A stretch of 64,000 bases of DNA from Marinifilum caeruleilacunae (GCF_013141825.1 NZ_RZNH01000007.1:62001-126000), one strand, 5' to 3'; shown: positions 51,285-60,928, numbered from the stretch's first letter. Notes: generated from the letters alone by a model not told the origin. Program-made: numbers and translations.

Positions 51285-52475
51285 ATGACCCAAGCTGAAT
51301 CTTACGACATGATTGTGATCGGCGCCGGCATAAGTGGATTAAGCCTCGCAAATCATATTGCCCGATCGGGTAAAAAAGTACTGGTTTTAGATGCTGCCGA
51401 TAAAATTGGCGGATGTTTAAATACTTATTACAAAGATGATTTCTGGGTGGAGATGGGGGCGCATACCTTCTATGCAAGTTATACCAATTTAATTGACCTG
51501 ATTCAAAAAAATGGATTGGAAGATGAGATTGTGGCTCGTGAGAAAGTGGGTATGAAAGTGTTTACCGACAAGCACGAAAAAATCATGTCGAGAGTGAGCA
51601 AGTTTGAATTGATTTGCTCGGTACCTAACTTGTTTTTTTCGAAGAGAGACGGAAAAACGGTAAAGGAATACTTCGGAAAAATTGTAGGTCGCAAGAATTT
51701 CGAAAAGGTATTTGCGCGTATGTTTAGTGCAGTAATTGTGCAGAATGCCAACGAGTTTTCGGCCGAATACTTTCTAAAAAGACGAAAAACCAAAAGCAAA
51801 GAGCATCCTAAAAGTTTTATCCTCAAAAGAGGAATGACAAGTTTTATGCAAGCACTTGCAGCTCATGAAAATATCGATCTTAAATTGAATACCAAGCTCT
51901 CTGAGTTGGTAAAAAATCAAGATGGTTTTGAAGCAAGAGCAGAGAGTGGAGAAATATATCTTTCTAAGGATATCTCATTGGCTGTTACGCCAAAAGTAGC
52001 CTCTGAATTAAGCAAAAACCTGAATGCAGATTTATCGGATGTATTGGCTGATTTTCCAATTCAAAATATTGAATCGCGCACGGTGGTTTTAGAAAAAGAG
52101 AAGCTATCCTTCGATCCACTTAGCTTTGTGATTCCTTTGCAAGGACCATGTTTTTCAATGGTTACCCGCGATGTGCTGACACATGAAAAAATGAGAGGTT
52201 TTGCTTTCCATTTCGAGGAGAACCATATCAGTAAAGTGGAACAAGAAAAGTTTATGACTGAACTGCTTGGTATCGACTCTTTGGAAGCAGAAACTGTTGA
52301 GGCCAAACACAAGTTGCCTTTAATTAAGATAGGGCATACCGAGCGAATGGCTAAGATTAAACAATTGGCAGAAGAAAGCGGAATTTATATCACAGGCAAT
52401 TACTTTAACGGACTTTCGCTTGAGGATTGCGTGGAACGATCGAAACAAGAGTTTGAACGCTATTCAAAATCCTGA
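51285..52475 (+). CDS. Protoporphyrinogen-oxidase-like FAD oxidoreductase
   Basis: The 396-residue protein begins with the FAD dinucleotide motif DMIVIGAGISGLSLANHIARSGKKVLVLDAADKIGGCLNTY and shows the amine-oxidase/HemY layout: a substrate domain (about 80-230) with VEMGAHTFYASY and FILKRGMTSFMQALA, and the C-terminal FAD-contact stretch IYITGNYFNGLSLEDCVERSK. HemY-type enzymes oxidise (copro)porphyrinogen; related enzymes desaturate or oxidise other lipophilic substrates. No heme biosynthesis gene is beside it, so the substrate stays open. It lies 18 bp after the helicase gene and 27 bp before tex. Confidence 0.8.
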   Translation: MTQAESYDMIVIGAGISGLSLANHIARSGKKVLVLDAADKIGGCLNTYYKDDFWVEMGAHTFYASYTNLIDLIQKNGLEDEIVAREKVGMKVFTDKHEKIMSRVSKFELICSVPNLFFSKRDGKTVKEYFGKIVGRKNFEKVFARMFSAVIVQNANEFSAEYFLKRRKTKSKEHPKSFILKRGMTSFMQALAAHENIDLKLNTKLSELVKNQDGFEARAESGEIYLSKDISLAVTPKVASELSKNLNADLSDVLADFPIQNIESRTVVLEKEKLSFDPLSFVIPLQGPCFSMVTRDVLTHEKMRGFAFHFEENHISKVEQEKFMTELLGIDSLEAETVEAKHKLPLIKIGHTERMAKIKQLAEESGIYITGNYFNGLSLEDCVERSKQEFERYSKS

Positions 52476-52502
52476 TGCATTCTAACTGATACTTATTAAG
52501 AG

Positions 52503-54632
52503 ATGAACAAATACATAACCCAAATATCGAAAAGCTTGCAATTGCAGGCTTTTCAGGTTGAAAATACCATGCAACTTCTGGGAGAAGGTGCCACATTGCC
52601 ATTTATTGCTCGTTATCGAAAAGAGATGACAGGCAGCCTGGATGAAGTTCAGATTGCCAATGTTAAAGAAGAATTGGCACGATTAACAGAGCTGGATAAG
52701 AGAAGAGAAAGTATTCTTGATGCAATTGACAAGCAAGAGAAACTGACAGACGAATTGCGCGCCAGGATTGAGGCTTGTACAGACTTGAATCAATTGGAAG
52801 ATTTGTACTTGCCATACAAGCAAAAGCGCAAAACAAGGGCAGTAAAAGCAAAAGAAAAAGGCCTGGAACCACTGGCAAAAATATTGATGAAACAGGTGGA
52901 ACGTGATGTGGAATCGAGAGCAAGCCAGTTTGTAAACGATGAGGTTGCAGATGAAGATGAAGCCTTACAGGGAGCTCGCGATATTATTGCTGAGTGGGTA
53001 AACGAGAATGAAATTTCGCGTAATTCGGTGCGAAGCATTTTTCAGCGACAGGCCGTTATCCGTTCAAAGGTAATTAAAGGGAAAGAGGAAGAAGGAGTTA
53101 AATTCAAGGATTATTTTCAGTCGGAAGAAGCTTTGAAAAGATGTGCTTCGCATAGAATGCTGGCATTGAGGAGAGGTGAGGCTGAAGGAATTTTGCGCCT
53201 GGAAATTGCTCCGAATCAGGATGATGTTCTGGAAAGATTGAACAGAATTTTTATCAAAGGGAATACAGAAGCATCGGAACAGGTGGAAGAGGCAGTAAAA
53301 GATGCCTACAAGAGATTGTTGAGTTCTTCGATTGAAACGGAGTTTGCCAAATCTTCGAAAGAGGAAGCGGATAAAGAAGCGATACGGGTTTTTTCTGAAA
53401 ATTTGAGACAATTGTTATTGGCTTCGCCTTTGGGACAAAAGCGTGTACTGGCTATCGATCCGGGATATAGAACGGGCTGTAAAGTGGTTTGTCTTGATGC
53501 ACAGGGAAATCTTTTGCACAATGAAACCATTTATCCGCATGCACCTCAAAACCAGGGAAAATTATCGGCTAAAAAGCTAACAAGTTTGGTCGAGACATAT
53601 AATATTCAAGCCATTGCCATAGGAAATGGAACGGCGAGCCGCGAAACCGAGCGATTTGTAACCAATTTGCGTTACGACAGAAAAGTACAGGTTTTTGTAG
53701 TGAGTGAAGCCGGAGCATCCATTTATTCTGCTTCGAAAGTTGCAAGAGAAGAATTCCCACAATACGACGTTACCGTTCGAGGTGCAGTATCGATCGGTCG
53801 ACGATTGATGGATCCATTGGCTGAGTTGGTAAAGATCGAAGCCAAGTCGATTGGAGTGGGGCAGTATCAGCATGATGTTGATCAGAACTTGCTGAAGCAG
53901 AGTTTGGATCAGGTTGTGGAATCGTGTGTAAATAAAGTGGGTGTGAACCTGAATACTGCAAGTAAACATTTGCTAACCTATGTTTCTGGTTTGGGGCCAC
54001 AGCTGGCACAGAATATTGTCGATTATCGTGCCGAGAACGGCGCTTTCTCATCCCGTAAGGAGATCACGAAAGTGAAAAGAATGGGAGCTAAGGCCTTTGA
54101 GCAGTGCGCGGGTTTCCTTCGCATACCAAATTCTGAGAATCCCTTGGACAATTCGGCTGTGCACCCTGAATCGTACGGGATTGTAAAGCAAATGGCAAAA
54201 GATATGAATTGCACGGTTGCCGATTTGATTGCAGATCAAAATCTGCGCAAGCAAATAGATGTAAACAAATATGTTACCAGTGAAGTTGGATTGCCAACAT
54301 TGAAGGATATTTTAGAAGAGCTGGAAAAACCAGGACGCGACCCAAGAACGGCCATTAAGGTTTTTCAGTTTAAGGAAGGGATTTACAAGATCGATCAGCT
54401 GGAAGTAGGTATGGAAATGCCCGGGATTGTAACCAATATCACCAATTTTGGTGCTTTTGTTGATGTGGGTGTAAAGCAAGATGGATTGGTTCATATTTCT
54501 CAACTGGCCAATCGATTTGTTTCCGATCCGGCAGATGTGGTTCAGCTTCATCAGCATGTAAATGTGAAAGTGATTGAGGTTGATGTTGTGCGAAAACGCA
54601 TTCAACTATCGATGAAAGAATGTGAGCAATAG
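52503..54632 (+). CDS. tex: Transcription accessory protein Tex, S1 RNA-binding
   Basis: The 709-residue protein has the Tex N-terminal HTH region (IARYRKEMTGSLDEVQI), a YqgF-like domain with VLAIDPGYRTGCKVVCLD (about 318-335), helix-hairpin-helix motifs (VNLNTASKHLLTYVSGLGPQLAQNIVDYR) and a C-terminal S1 domain (about 635-705, with GIVTNITNFGAFVDVGVKQDGLVHISQ). It binds nucleic acid and affects transcription; the precise role is unclear in general. Length and order match Tex. A zinc-ribbon gene follows 48 bp later. Confidence 0.95.
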   Translation: MNKYITQISKSLQLQAFQVENTMQLLGEGATLPFIARYRKEMTGSLDEVQIANVKEELARLTELDKRRESILDAIDKQEKLTDELRARIEACTDLNQLEDLYLPYKQKRKTRAVKAKEKGLEPLAKILMKQVERDVESRASQFVNDEVADEDEALQGARDIIAEWVNENEISRNSVRSIFQRQAVIRSKVIKGKEEEGVKFKDYFQSEEALKRCASHRMLALRRGEAEGILRLEIAPNQDDVLERLNRIFIKGNTEASEQVEEAVKDAYKRLLSSSIETEFAKSSKEEADKEAIRVFSENLRQLLLASPLGQKRVLAIDPGYRTGCKVVCLDAQGNLLHNETIYPHAPQNQGKLSAKKLTSLVETYNIQAIAIGNGTASRETERFVTNLRYDRKVQVFVVSEAGASIYSASKVAREEFPQYDVTVRGAVSIGRRLMDPLAELVKIEAKSIGVGQYQHDVDQNLLKQSLDQVVESCVNKVGVNLNTASKHLLTYVSGLGPQLAQNIVDYRAENGAFSSRKEITKVKRMGAKAFEQCAGFLRIPNSENPLDNSAVHPESYGIVKQMAKDMNCTVADLIADQNLRKQIDVNKYVTSEVGLPTLKDILEELEKPGRDPRTAIKVFQFKEGIYKIDQLEVGMEMPGIVTNITNFGAFVDVGVKQDGLVHISQLANRFVSDPADVVQLHQHVNVKVIEVDVVRKRIQLSMKECEQ

Positions 54633-54680
54633 GTAAATTTTAAGTAGTTTAATCACTTGTATTGAAATAAATAATAAGCT

Positions 54681-54914
54681 ATGGATTTTAACGATCAGGA
54701 TGTAATAATTGAGTGTCCAACTTGTAAAAAGGAGATGATTGTGAAGATATTGGAAATTACCAATCATCATACGGTGAACTGCCCTGAATGTGGAGCAAAG
54801 GTTGATTTATCGGCCAACGATCCTTCGGCAAAATTGGGAATTCCGAAAAATTATAAACCATTTGAAGGCCTGGATGAATACCTGAAAGAAGTGGAGGCAA
54901 AGAGAAAAAAATAA
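54681..54914 (+). CDS. Small zinc-ribbon protein
   Basis: The 77-residue protein has two CxxC pairs, CPTCKK and CPECGA, separated by 25 residues, as in a zinc ribbon, then a Lys/Glu-rich tail. The family is not named from memory. It is soluble and could bind nucleic acid. It follows tex in the same direction and ends at a hairpin, so it is likely co-transcribed with tex. Confidence 0.75.
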   Translation: MDFNDQDVIIECPTCKKEMIVKILEITNHHTVNCPECGAKVDLSANDPSAKLGIPKNYKPFEGLDEYLKEVEAKRKK

Positions 54915-54922
54915 GGATAAAA

Positions 54923-54950
54923 AAAGAGCAGCTAATTGGCTGCTCTTTCT
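54923..54950. terminator. Terminator after the zinc-ribbon gene
   Basis: Arms AAAGAGCAGC and GCTGCTCTTT form a 10-bp stem with a 6-base loop. The flanking A- and T-rich runs allow it to act on both strands, between convergent genes. Confidence 0.85.
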
Positions 54951-54957
54951 GTTTGTA

Positions 54958-55683
54958 TTATCGTCTGCTAACGTCGCCGCCGCTCGAACTGCTCACATTC
55001 ACTTTTGTAGGATCGCCATAGTAATTTACATCGCCACCTGAACTGGCCGAAGCCTCGATCGATTCAGTTGCATAAACCGAAACATCGCCTCCGCTTGAAG
55101 CCTTTGCCTTGCAATGTTTCGCTTTTAAATCGGTAGCTCTAAGATCACTACCGCTGCTTGCTTTTCCGTAGAATGAATTGGTTGTTCCTGAAAGATTGGC
55201 ATCGGCACCAGAACTAACCGAGCAAGTTACATCATCAGCCTGGAGTTCAAGTTTTGCATCGGCACCCGAGCTTACCGAGATATCCAGTGTTTCAAACTTA
55301 AGCATGCTGCTCGATTCGAGATCCGATCCGCTCGAAACCGTAATTTCGTTTACATTTACAAAAGTCACATAAACATCCAGCTTTTTAGCTCTTCGAATTG
55401 GGTCTTCGGTTTTGATAATTAATTTATCACCTTTTACGCGGGTCACGATGATATCCAAAAGATTTTCATCTGCTTCTACTGTAACCGACTCTTTATCTCC
55501 TTGTCTTAGGTAAACATCAATGCCACTGCTCGATGCAATTGCACTAAATGAACCAACTTCGCGATCTTGTGTTTTTACATTACCGTTGCCTTTTTCTCCC
55601 CAGAACTGCGCATTTACGGTCGACGAAAATACCATTGTAAAGGCAATTAAAGTAAGGGACAATTTTTTCAATAATTTTTTCAT
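54958..55683 (-). CDS. Secreted DUF2807 (GIN domain) protein
   Basis: The 241-residue protein has a signal peptide (to about residue 26) and a DUF2807/GIN domain: a right-handed beta-helix with repeats of SSGxD or SSGGD type (ITVSSGSDLESSS, ISVSSGADAKLELQ, ASSGGDVSVYATESIEASASSGGDVNYYG). The repeated turns stack a serine/glycine ladder. It starts with QDREVGSFSAIASSSGIDVYLRQGD, the usual opening. It is exported to the periplasm or surface; role unknown. It is a single gene with a shared terminator. Confidence 0.85.
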   Translation of the reverse strand: MKKLLKKLSLTLIAFTMVFSSTVNAQFWGEKGNGNVKTQDREVGSFSAIASSSGIDVYLRQGDKESVTVEADENLLDIIVTRVKGDKLIIKTEDPIRRAKKLDVYVTFVNVNEITVSSGSDLESSSMLKFETLDISVSSGADAKLELQADDVTCSVSSGADANLSGTTNSFYGKASSGSDLRATDLKAKHCKAKASSGGDVSVYATESIEASASSGGDVNYYGDPTKVNVSSSSGGDVSRR

Positions 55684-55864
55684 GCTATAAGATTTTAGTG
55701 AAATTTTTCTTTAGGGTCTTCTAATCATATTATATGACGCCATGCATAGGCTTCAAGTTACAGCTTCAATCCATAAAATGATAAGTTTTATTTTTTTCGC
55801 TTGTAAACGATCTGATGTAAAGACGATAAGGAGGTTCTTATGGTTGCATGATTATTTTTTATTA

Positions 55865-56683
55865 TTAGAATATAATCAGAAAAGATTGTGTAATTAGTTT
55901 TTTAAACTTGCTTTTAATGCTTGCTTTGTCGATTCTATGTTTTGGTTTTTTAGCTGGCACTTGCGTGTGATTTCCCAGTATGATAACTGCAGGGGAGGCA
56001 GGAAGTTCTGATGCTTCGATGGTGCTAAAAAATTGTGTATTGCCACTCAAAATTTCACTATCGCCATAGCTAACTTTCGAAACCACATTGATATGGGTTT
56101 CCTTTGAAAGTCGTTGGTTGAGCTCAGCTGCCATTTTGTTCAGGTTTTCTAATCCCATGTAAATTACGACCGTATCGTTATTTTCGATTTGCTGAACAAT
56201 GCCATCCAATTCATTTTTTTTGCCACCAACTTTAACGGCTGAGTGAAAATGAATACCAGATGCTTTTCCCCTTTCAGTAAGCGGAACCCAGAATTCGTTA
56301 GCAGCAGCCATTCCAGCACTAATTCCGGGAATCAATTCAAAATCCAGTTCCGATTCCAATAGAAATCGAATTTCTTCAACGCCCCTGCCATAAACCATTG
56401 GGTCGCCAGATTTTAACCTTACAACCTGATAGCCCAAACTATAGTATAGGATCATTTGGTTGTGTATGTATTGCTGTCTTGTAACGGGATTTGTTCCATC
56501 GCCTGAGCGTTTCCCAACTTCAATTACCTTTGTTTTCTCTGGAAATAGGTTTCGAACATCTTTGGTAATTAATGCATCAGTTAGAATAACATCTGCCGAT
56601 TCGATTACTTTTAAAGCTCGTAGTGTAAGAAGATCGGAGGCACCGGGGCCGGCACCTACAATCCATATTTTTCCTGTACTCAT
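55865..56683 (-). CDS. cobA: Uroporphyrinogen-III C-methyltransferase (SUMT)
   Basis: The protein of 272 residues has the tetrapyrrole methylase motifs GAGPGASDLLTLRALKVIESADVILTDALI, LKSGDPMVYGRGVEEI, PGISAGMAAAN and a C-terminal EASELPASPAVIILGNHTQV. It adds methyl groups from SAM at C2 and C7 of uroporphyrinogen III to make precorrin-2, which siroheme and cobalamin need. Here it lies last in the sulfite reduction operon, 11 bp after cysI, so it supplies the siroheme of CysI. I chose the ATG at 56683; a TTG at 56692 is also in frame. The dehydrogenase step is on a separate gene upstream. Confidence 0.92.
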   Translation of the reverse strand: MSTGKIWIVGAGPGASDLLTLRALKVIESADVILTDALITKDVRNLFPEKTKVIEVGKRSGDGTNPVTRQQYIHNQMILYYSLGYQVVRLKSGDPMVYGRGVEEIRFLLESELDFELIPGISAGMAAANEFWVPLTERGKASGIHFHSAVKVGGKKNELDGIVQQIENNDTVVIYMGLENLNKMAAELNQRLSKETHINVVSKVSYGDSEILSGNTQFFSTIEASELPASPAVIILGNHTQVPAKKPKHRIDKASIKSKFKKLITQSFLIIF

Positions 56684-56694
56684 GCTATTCAAGT

Positions 56695-58401
56695 TTAATG
56701 TTTAAAATCTTTTGGGTGTACAATTTCCTGGATGTACTTCTGGCGAATCACAAAATCTCCAAAATATTCTCCATCAGTTCTATTTTTAGAATAATCTTGA
56801 AGAATTGGTCGGAGTTCCTGCAGTATTTCTTCTTCATTTGCATTCTCGCGGTACAAATTATTCAGACGAGTGCCATTAAAATTCCCTCCCAGGTAGAGGT
56901 TGTATCTGCCTGGACCTTTCCCGATAAATCCAATTTCGGCTACATAGGGTCTTCCACAACCATTGGCACATCCAGTCATTCGAATTACAATTTCATCCTT
57001 GAACAGGTTGAATTCTTTTAAGCTGTGCTCAATTTTATCGATCAAACTTGGCAAGTATCTTTCAGCTTCGGCAAAAGCCAGGCTACAGGTATTTAAGGCA
57101 ACACAAGCAATCGAATTCGATCTGCTTCCTGATATCGTGTATGGAAGTGAATCATACTTTTTCAGGATTTCGTTGATCTTGCTCTTGTTTTCACTTTTAA
57201 TTTTACCAAGAATCAGGTTTTGATTGCCCGACAAACGAAAATCGGAAATGTTAAGGCTGGCAATTTCGCGCAAAGCAGATTTTACTTTTGCATTCTTTTC
57301 ATCTTTTACTCTGCCGCCTTCGACGAACAGGCCCAAATACCACTCTCCACTTTGGGTCTGATGCCAACCAAATTTATCGCCATTTCGAACCAGTGCGTAC
57401 TGTCTTTCAGCTTCCAGCTTATAGCCAAGTTTTTCATGCAGCAATTCTTTGAATCGTTCTACACCAAGGCGATCGATCGTATATTTTAAACGTGCATTTT
57501 TCCTGATCTTTCGATTTCCCTGTTCTTTTTGTACCAAAACAATTTTCTCAGCCACATCTACCGTGTTTTCAGCTTTTACAAAGCCCAAAACGGTTCCCAG
57601 TCGGGGATAAGTTTCCGTATCGCCGAAAGTGGTTCCCATTCCACCACCAGCAACCACGTTAAATCCTTTCAGAATACCATTGTTTTCGATGGCAATAAAG
57701 CCTATGTCTTGTGTAAATACATCGGTATCATTAAACGGAGGAATAGTAAAACCGATTTTAAATTTTCTTGGCAGATAAACCGGGCCATACAAAGGTTCTA
57801 CTTCGCCTTGCGATCCTTCCGCCACCTTTTTCTGATCGAGCCATATTTCATAATAAGCCGGTGTTCTTGGTGTAAGGTGATCACTCACTTTATTGGCATA
57901 ATCATGAACCTGATCGAACACATTAGAGCTGTAAGGGTGAGGACTGGCCATTACATTTCGGTTCACATCGCCACAAGCTGCAATGGTATCCAGCAATGCT
58001 TTGTTGATGGATTGGATACTGGCTTTCAAATTTCCCTTTAAAACTCCATGAAATTGAAATGCCTGCCTGGTGGTCAGCTTTAAAGTGCTGTTGGCATATT
58101 CATCAGAAATTTGATCCATTTGCAGCCATTGCTCCGCATTTACCACACCACCCGGAACTCTTACCCTGATAAGGAAAGAGTAATCGGGTTCCAGTTTGCT
58201 TTTTTTTCTTTCTCGTTCGGTATCCCTGTCGAACTGTTGATAAATACCATGAAACTTAGATACCTGGCGATCGTCTACAGCAATTGCATCCGTAATTGGA
58301 TCGGCTAGACTTTCCACTAAGCTTCCTCTAAGGTAATTGCTGTCCGTTTTAATTTTTTCTACCTCGGACAATTCTGCCCAATTTATATTTTGGTCTGACA
58401 T
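56695..58401 (-). CDS. cysI: Sulfite reductase hemoprotein subunit
   Basis: The protein of 568 residues has two sulfite/nitrite reductase ferredoxin-like half domains and the siroheme/4Fe-4S motif: the first pair is in CVALNTCSLAFAEAE (C-x5-C) and the second in GCANGCGRPY (C-x3-C), near residues 425-485. It reduces sulfite to sulfide by six electrons, using electrons from CysJ. I chose the ATG of MSDQNINW at 58401, giving a 13-bp gap after cysJ; an upstream start at 58428 would overlap cysJ by 14 nt. The neighbouring flavoprotein and siroheme genes make the sulfite role clear. Confidence 0.95.
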   Translation of the reverse strand: MSDQNINWAELSEVEKIKTDSNYLRGSLVESLADPITDAIAVDDRQVSKFHGIYQQFDRDTERERKKSKLEPDYSFLIRVRVPGGVVNAEQWLQMDQISDEYANSTLKLTTRQAFQFHGVLKGNLKASIQSINKALLDTIAACGDVNRNVMASPHPYSSNVFDQVHDYANKVSDHLTPRTPAYYEIWLDQKKVAEGSQGEVEPLYGPVYLPRKFKIGFTIPPFNDTDVFTQDIGFIAIENNGILKGFNVVAGGGMGTTFGDTETYPRLGTVLGFVKAENTVDVAEKIVLVQKEQGNRKIRKNARLKYTIDRLGVERFKELLHEKLGYKLEAERQYALVRNGDKFGWHQTQSGEWYLGLFVEGGRVKDEKNAKVKSALREIASLNISDFRLSGNQNLILGKIKSENKSKINEILKKYDSLPYTISGSRSNSIACVALNTCSLAFAEAERYLPSLIDKIEHSLKEFNLFKDEIVIRMTGCANGCGRPYVAEIGFIGKGPGRYNLYLGGNFNGTRLNNLYRENANEEEILQELRPILQDYSKNRTDGEYFGDFVIRQKYIQEIVHPKDFKH

Positions 58402-58414
58402 GATTGTGATTTCT

Positions 58415-60190
58415 TTAGTAAACATCAAGAAGTAATCGCTTCTCTTTCTTTAATTTTTTTAGATATTCGTCTGCTTTTTCCGCACTTATTCCTCCTTGGG
58501 CAGAAATAATTTCTTTCAGGCTATCCTGTACATCTTTGGCCATATTGTTTTTGTCTCCGCAGATATAAAAATGTGCCCCATTTTCGAGCCACTGAAATAC
58601 CTCACTGGCATTTTGTTGAAGTCTATCTTGCACATATTCTTTCTCTTTCTGATCGCGCGAAAAAGCAACATCTAATTTGTTTAAAACCCCTTTTTGCAGG
58701 TATTTCTGCCATTCAACCTGGTAGAGGAAATCTTCTTTGAATCGCTGATTTCCAAAGAATAACCAACTATTGGTGTTTTTGTCGTTCTGTTCAATTTCCT
58801 GCAAGAAACTTCTGTAAGGAGCAATACCAGTGCCTGCACCAACCATGATTATTGGCTTATCTGTTTCTGCAGGCAATCTGAATAGTTCATTTTTATCGAT
58901 AAAAATTGGAACATGATCACCAACATTAATTTGATCGGACAAGTAAGTTGAACAAGCACCGTTTCGATCTCTTTTCTTGTGTTTGTATCGTACCGAAGCT
59001 ACTGTTATGTGCACCTCTTCAGGGTTCTGACTTGGTCCAGAAGAAATGGAATAGAGACGGGCATACAAAACTCGTAATACAGTAAGGAATTCATCAGTGG
59101 TAATTTCTCCAGGAAAATCCTCCAGTAAATCTATGGCATCTGCTCCGTATAAATATTTGTCAAGTGCATCCTCGTTTTCCAATAAAGCAGTCAAATTTTT
59201 ATTTTTAACGATCTGATTGTACTTATCGATAACCTCACGGTTTAATACTGTAATTTCCAGTTTGTGCTGCAATGCTCTAAACAGACTTAAATCTTTACCA
59301 CCAACATGAACTATTCTTTCTGCATCATCGGCAAAATGTTGAATGATTAGATCAACCAGGTCAACAGGGTTATTAGGTAGAATTCCAATGCTATCTCCGG
59401 CCTGGTATTCTATTTCTGAATCTTCCAGGGAGATTTCAACATGGTAAATTTCCTTTTCAGATTGCTCTGTTGTGATTCTTACTTTTTCAAGCACTTCTGC
59501 ATAATAAGGGTTAGTGCGATTGAACTTCTTCTTTGTGACAGGTGAGTTTTCAACGCTTGTCGCTTGATTTGAATTGGGTTGAATTTCTTTCAATTCTCCT
59601 GCAATTGCTTCAATCCACTTCCCGGCAACTTCTTCGTAAGCAACATCAGCTTTATGAATGGGAACAATAGGTGTTCCGCCCAGTTTTTTAAATGCTTCAT
59701 CGAAATCGACACCAGTCTGGCAATATTTTTTGTACGATTTGTCGCCTAAAGCCAGTACCGAATATTTTGTTCCTTCTAGCTTAGGTGCTCTCTTTCCCAA
59801 TACAAACTCATGGAAATCTTCGGCCTGAATTGGTGGTTCGCCTTCGCCATGTGTGCTTACAATCAGGAAAAGATACTCCTCTTTTTTTAGGTCATTTTTC
59901 TTGTATTCATCCAATGCTTTTAGTGCAGGTGTAAATCCTAGTGCACGTACTCTATCGTACAAATCGAGGGCAATTTCTTTGCTATGCCCGGTATGGGTAC
60001 CATAAAGAATAGTGATTTTTTCTGAAACTGTTTTTACATTCGCCAGCTTGGGAATGTTATCATTGTTTATCCCGTTAATCTTACCAGACAGATAGCCATT
60101 CAGCCAAATCAACTGTTCCTTTTTCAGATCATGAATCAAGGCATCGATTTCTTGTAATTTTTCGGTATTAATTTGATATGGATTTGTCAT
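58415..60190 (-). CDS. cysJ: Sulfite reductase flavoprotein subunit
   Basis: The 591-residue protein has a flavodoxin domain (about 55-200, with ITILYGTHTGHSKEIALDLYDRV and LALGDKSY), an FAD domain (about 225-430, with RLYSISSGPSQNPEEV and GACSTYLSDQINVGD), and an NADPH domain with PIIMVGAGTGIAPYRSFLQE and HFYICGDKNNMAKDV. It ends in LLLDVY, the aromatic C-terminus that stacks on FAD in this class. It passes electrons from NADPH through FAD and FMN to CysI. It begins 3 bp after the siroheme dehydrogenase gene. Confidence 0.95.
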   Translation of the reverse strand: MTNPYQINTEKLQEIDALIHDLKKEQLIWLNGYLSGKINGINNDNIPKLANVKTVSEKITILYGTHTGHSKEIALDLYDRVRALGFTPALKALDEYKKNDLKKEEYLFLIVSTHGEGEPPIQAEDFHEFVLGKRAPKLEGTKYSVLALGDKSYKKYCQTGVDFDEAFKKLGGTPIVPIHKADVAYEEVAGKWIEAIAGELKEIQPNSNQATSVENSPVTKKKFNRTNPYYAEVLEKVRITTEQSEKEIYHVEISLEDSEIEYQAGDSIGILPNNPVDLVDLIIQHFADDAERIVHVGGKDLSLFRALQHKLEITVLNREVIDKYNQIVKNKNLTALLENEDALDKYLYGADAIDLLEDFPGEITTDEFLTVLRVLYARLYSISSGPSQNPEEVHITVASVRYKHKKRDRNGACSTYLSDQINVGDHVPIFIDKNELFRLPAETDKPIIMVGAGTGIAPYRSFLQEIEQNDKNTNSWLFFGNQRFKEDFLYQVEWQKYLQKGVLNKLDVAFSRDQKEKEYVQDRLQQNASEVFQWLENGAHFYICGDKNNMAKDVQDSLKEIISAQGGISAEKADEYLKKLKKEKRLLLDVY

Positions 60191-60193
60191 GAT

Positions 60194-60670
60194 TTAGTTT
60201 GCAATTAGTAATTTTTGAAGTCTGTAGTTTTCGAAATAATCTTTCAGTTGATTTCGAATTTGTATCGATTTGAAAACATCTTCGCCATTTGAACTTACGG
60301 CAATACTCAAATTGCCTTTCTTGTAGATGGCCGGAGAAACAAATTCACAAAATTCTGGTTGGTCGTGAACATTGAGCAGTACATTTGCTTCATTACAATC
60401 CCTGATCAACTGGCGAACAAAAGCTGGATCATCAACACAGCTATAAATCAGGTAGTAATCGCTCAGAAACTTTTTATCATACTGTTGTTCATGATATTTA
60501 ATGCCTGAATTCTTGATCCAACTGATAATGTTTGGCGCAAGTACTTCTAATAAATCGGTACTTCTCTGTAATATTTTTAATTTTTTGTAGGCATCTTCGC
60601 CACCTCCAATAATCAGTATTTTCTTATTGGTGATATCTATTGCTATGGGTAAAAATTGCTTCTTCGACAT
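60194..60670 (-). CDS. Precorrin-2 dehydrogenase / siroheme synthase N-terminal domain
   Basis: The 158-residue protein has the NAD-binding motif NKKILIIGGGEDAYKKLKILQ, a second-strand VLAPNI, and YLIYSCVDDPAFVRQLIRDCNEANVLLNVHDQPEFCEFVSPAIYKKGNLSIAVSSNG, which is the core of Met8/CysG-N. It oxidises precorrin-2 to sirohydrochlorin and may also insert iron. At 158 residues it lacks the C-terminal helical part of longer Met8-type enzymes. It works between SUMT and the CysI heme site, which explains its place in this operon. Confidence 0.92.
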   Translation of the reverse strand: MSKKQFLPIAIDITNKKILIIGGGEDAYKKLKILQRSTDLLEVLAPNIISWIKNSGIKYHEQQYDKKFLSDYYLIYSCVDDPAFVRQLIRDCNEANVLLNVHDQPEFCEFVSPAIYKKGNLSIAVSSNGEDVFKSIQIRNQLKDYFENYRLQKLLIAN

Positions 60671-60680
60671 GATTTTTGCT

Positions 60681-60911
60681 TTAAATGTGATAATCTATTG
60701 GATGTTTCTCCTCCTTGCCAAACTTGATCTTATTCCAGGTTCTTTCATGAATAAAATAGAGTCCCATTTTTGTGAATAATTCGACTCCACCTATCGACAT
60801 TGCCCATGTTATATCTCCAATAATCAGCCAGGAAATTAATATGGTATCGAGGGTGCCAACCGTTCTCCACGAAATTGTTTTTGCAATGCTTCTGTATGTA
60901 TTTTCTCTCAT
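60681..60911 (-). CDS. DUF2061 small membrane protein
   Basis: The 76-residue protein begins RSIAKTISWRTVGTLDTILISWLIIGDITWAMSIGGVELFTKMGLYFIHERTWNKI in several stretches typical of DUF2061: two short hydrophobic segments and the conserved FIHERxW motif. The function is unknown. In several bacteria it is fused to or neighbours APS kinase and other sulfate-assimilation genes, which fits its place as first gene of this sulfite operon. It starts 18 nt after the second attenuator hairpin and 10 bp precedes the siroheme dehydrogenase gene. Confidence 0.88.
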   Translation of the reverse strand: MRENTYRSIAKTISWRTVGTLDTILISWLIIGDITWAMSIGGVELFTKMGLYFIHERTWNKIKFGKEEKHPIDYHI

Positions 60912-60928
60912 TTTTTTCGGCTAATGGT

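Noticed and set aside
53577-53969. A 130-codon minus-strand reading frame inside tex.
   Set aside because: It is antisense to conserved Tex domains.
57529-58041. A 170-codon plus-strand reading frame inside cysI.
   Set aside because: It is antisense to a clear enzyme gene and its translation has no coherent protein features.
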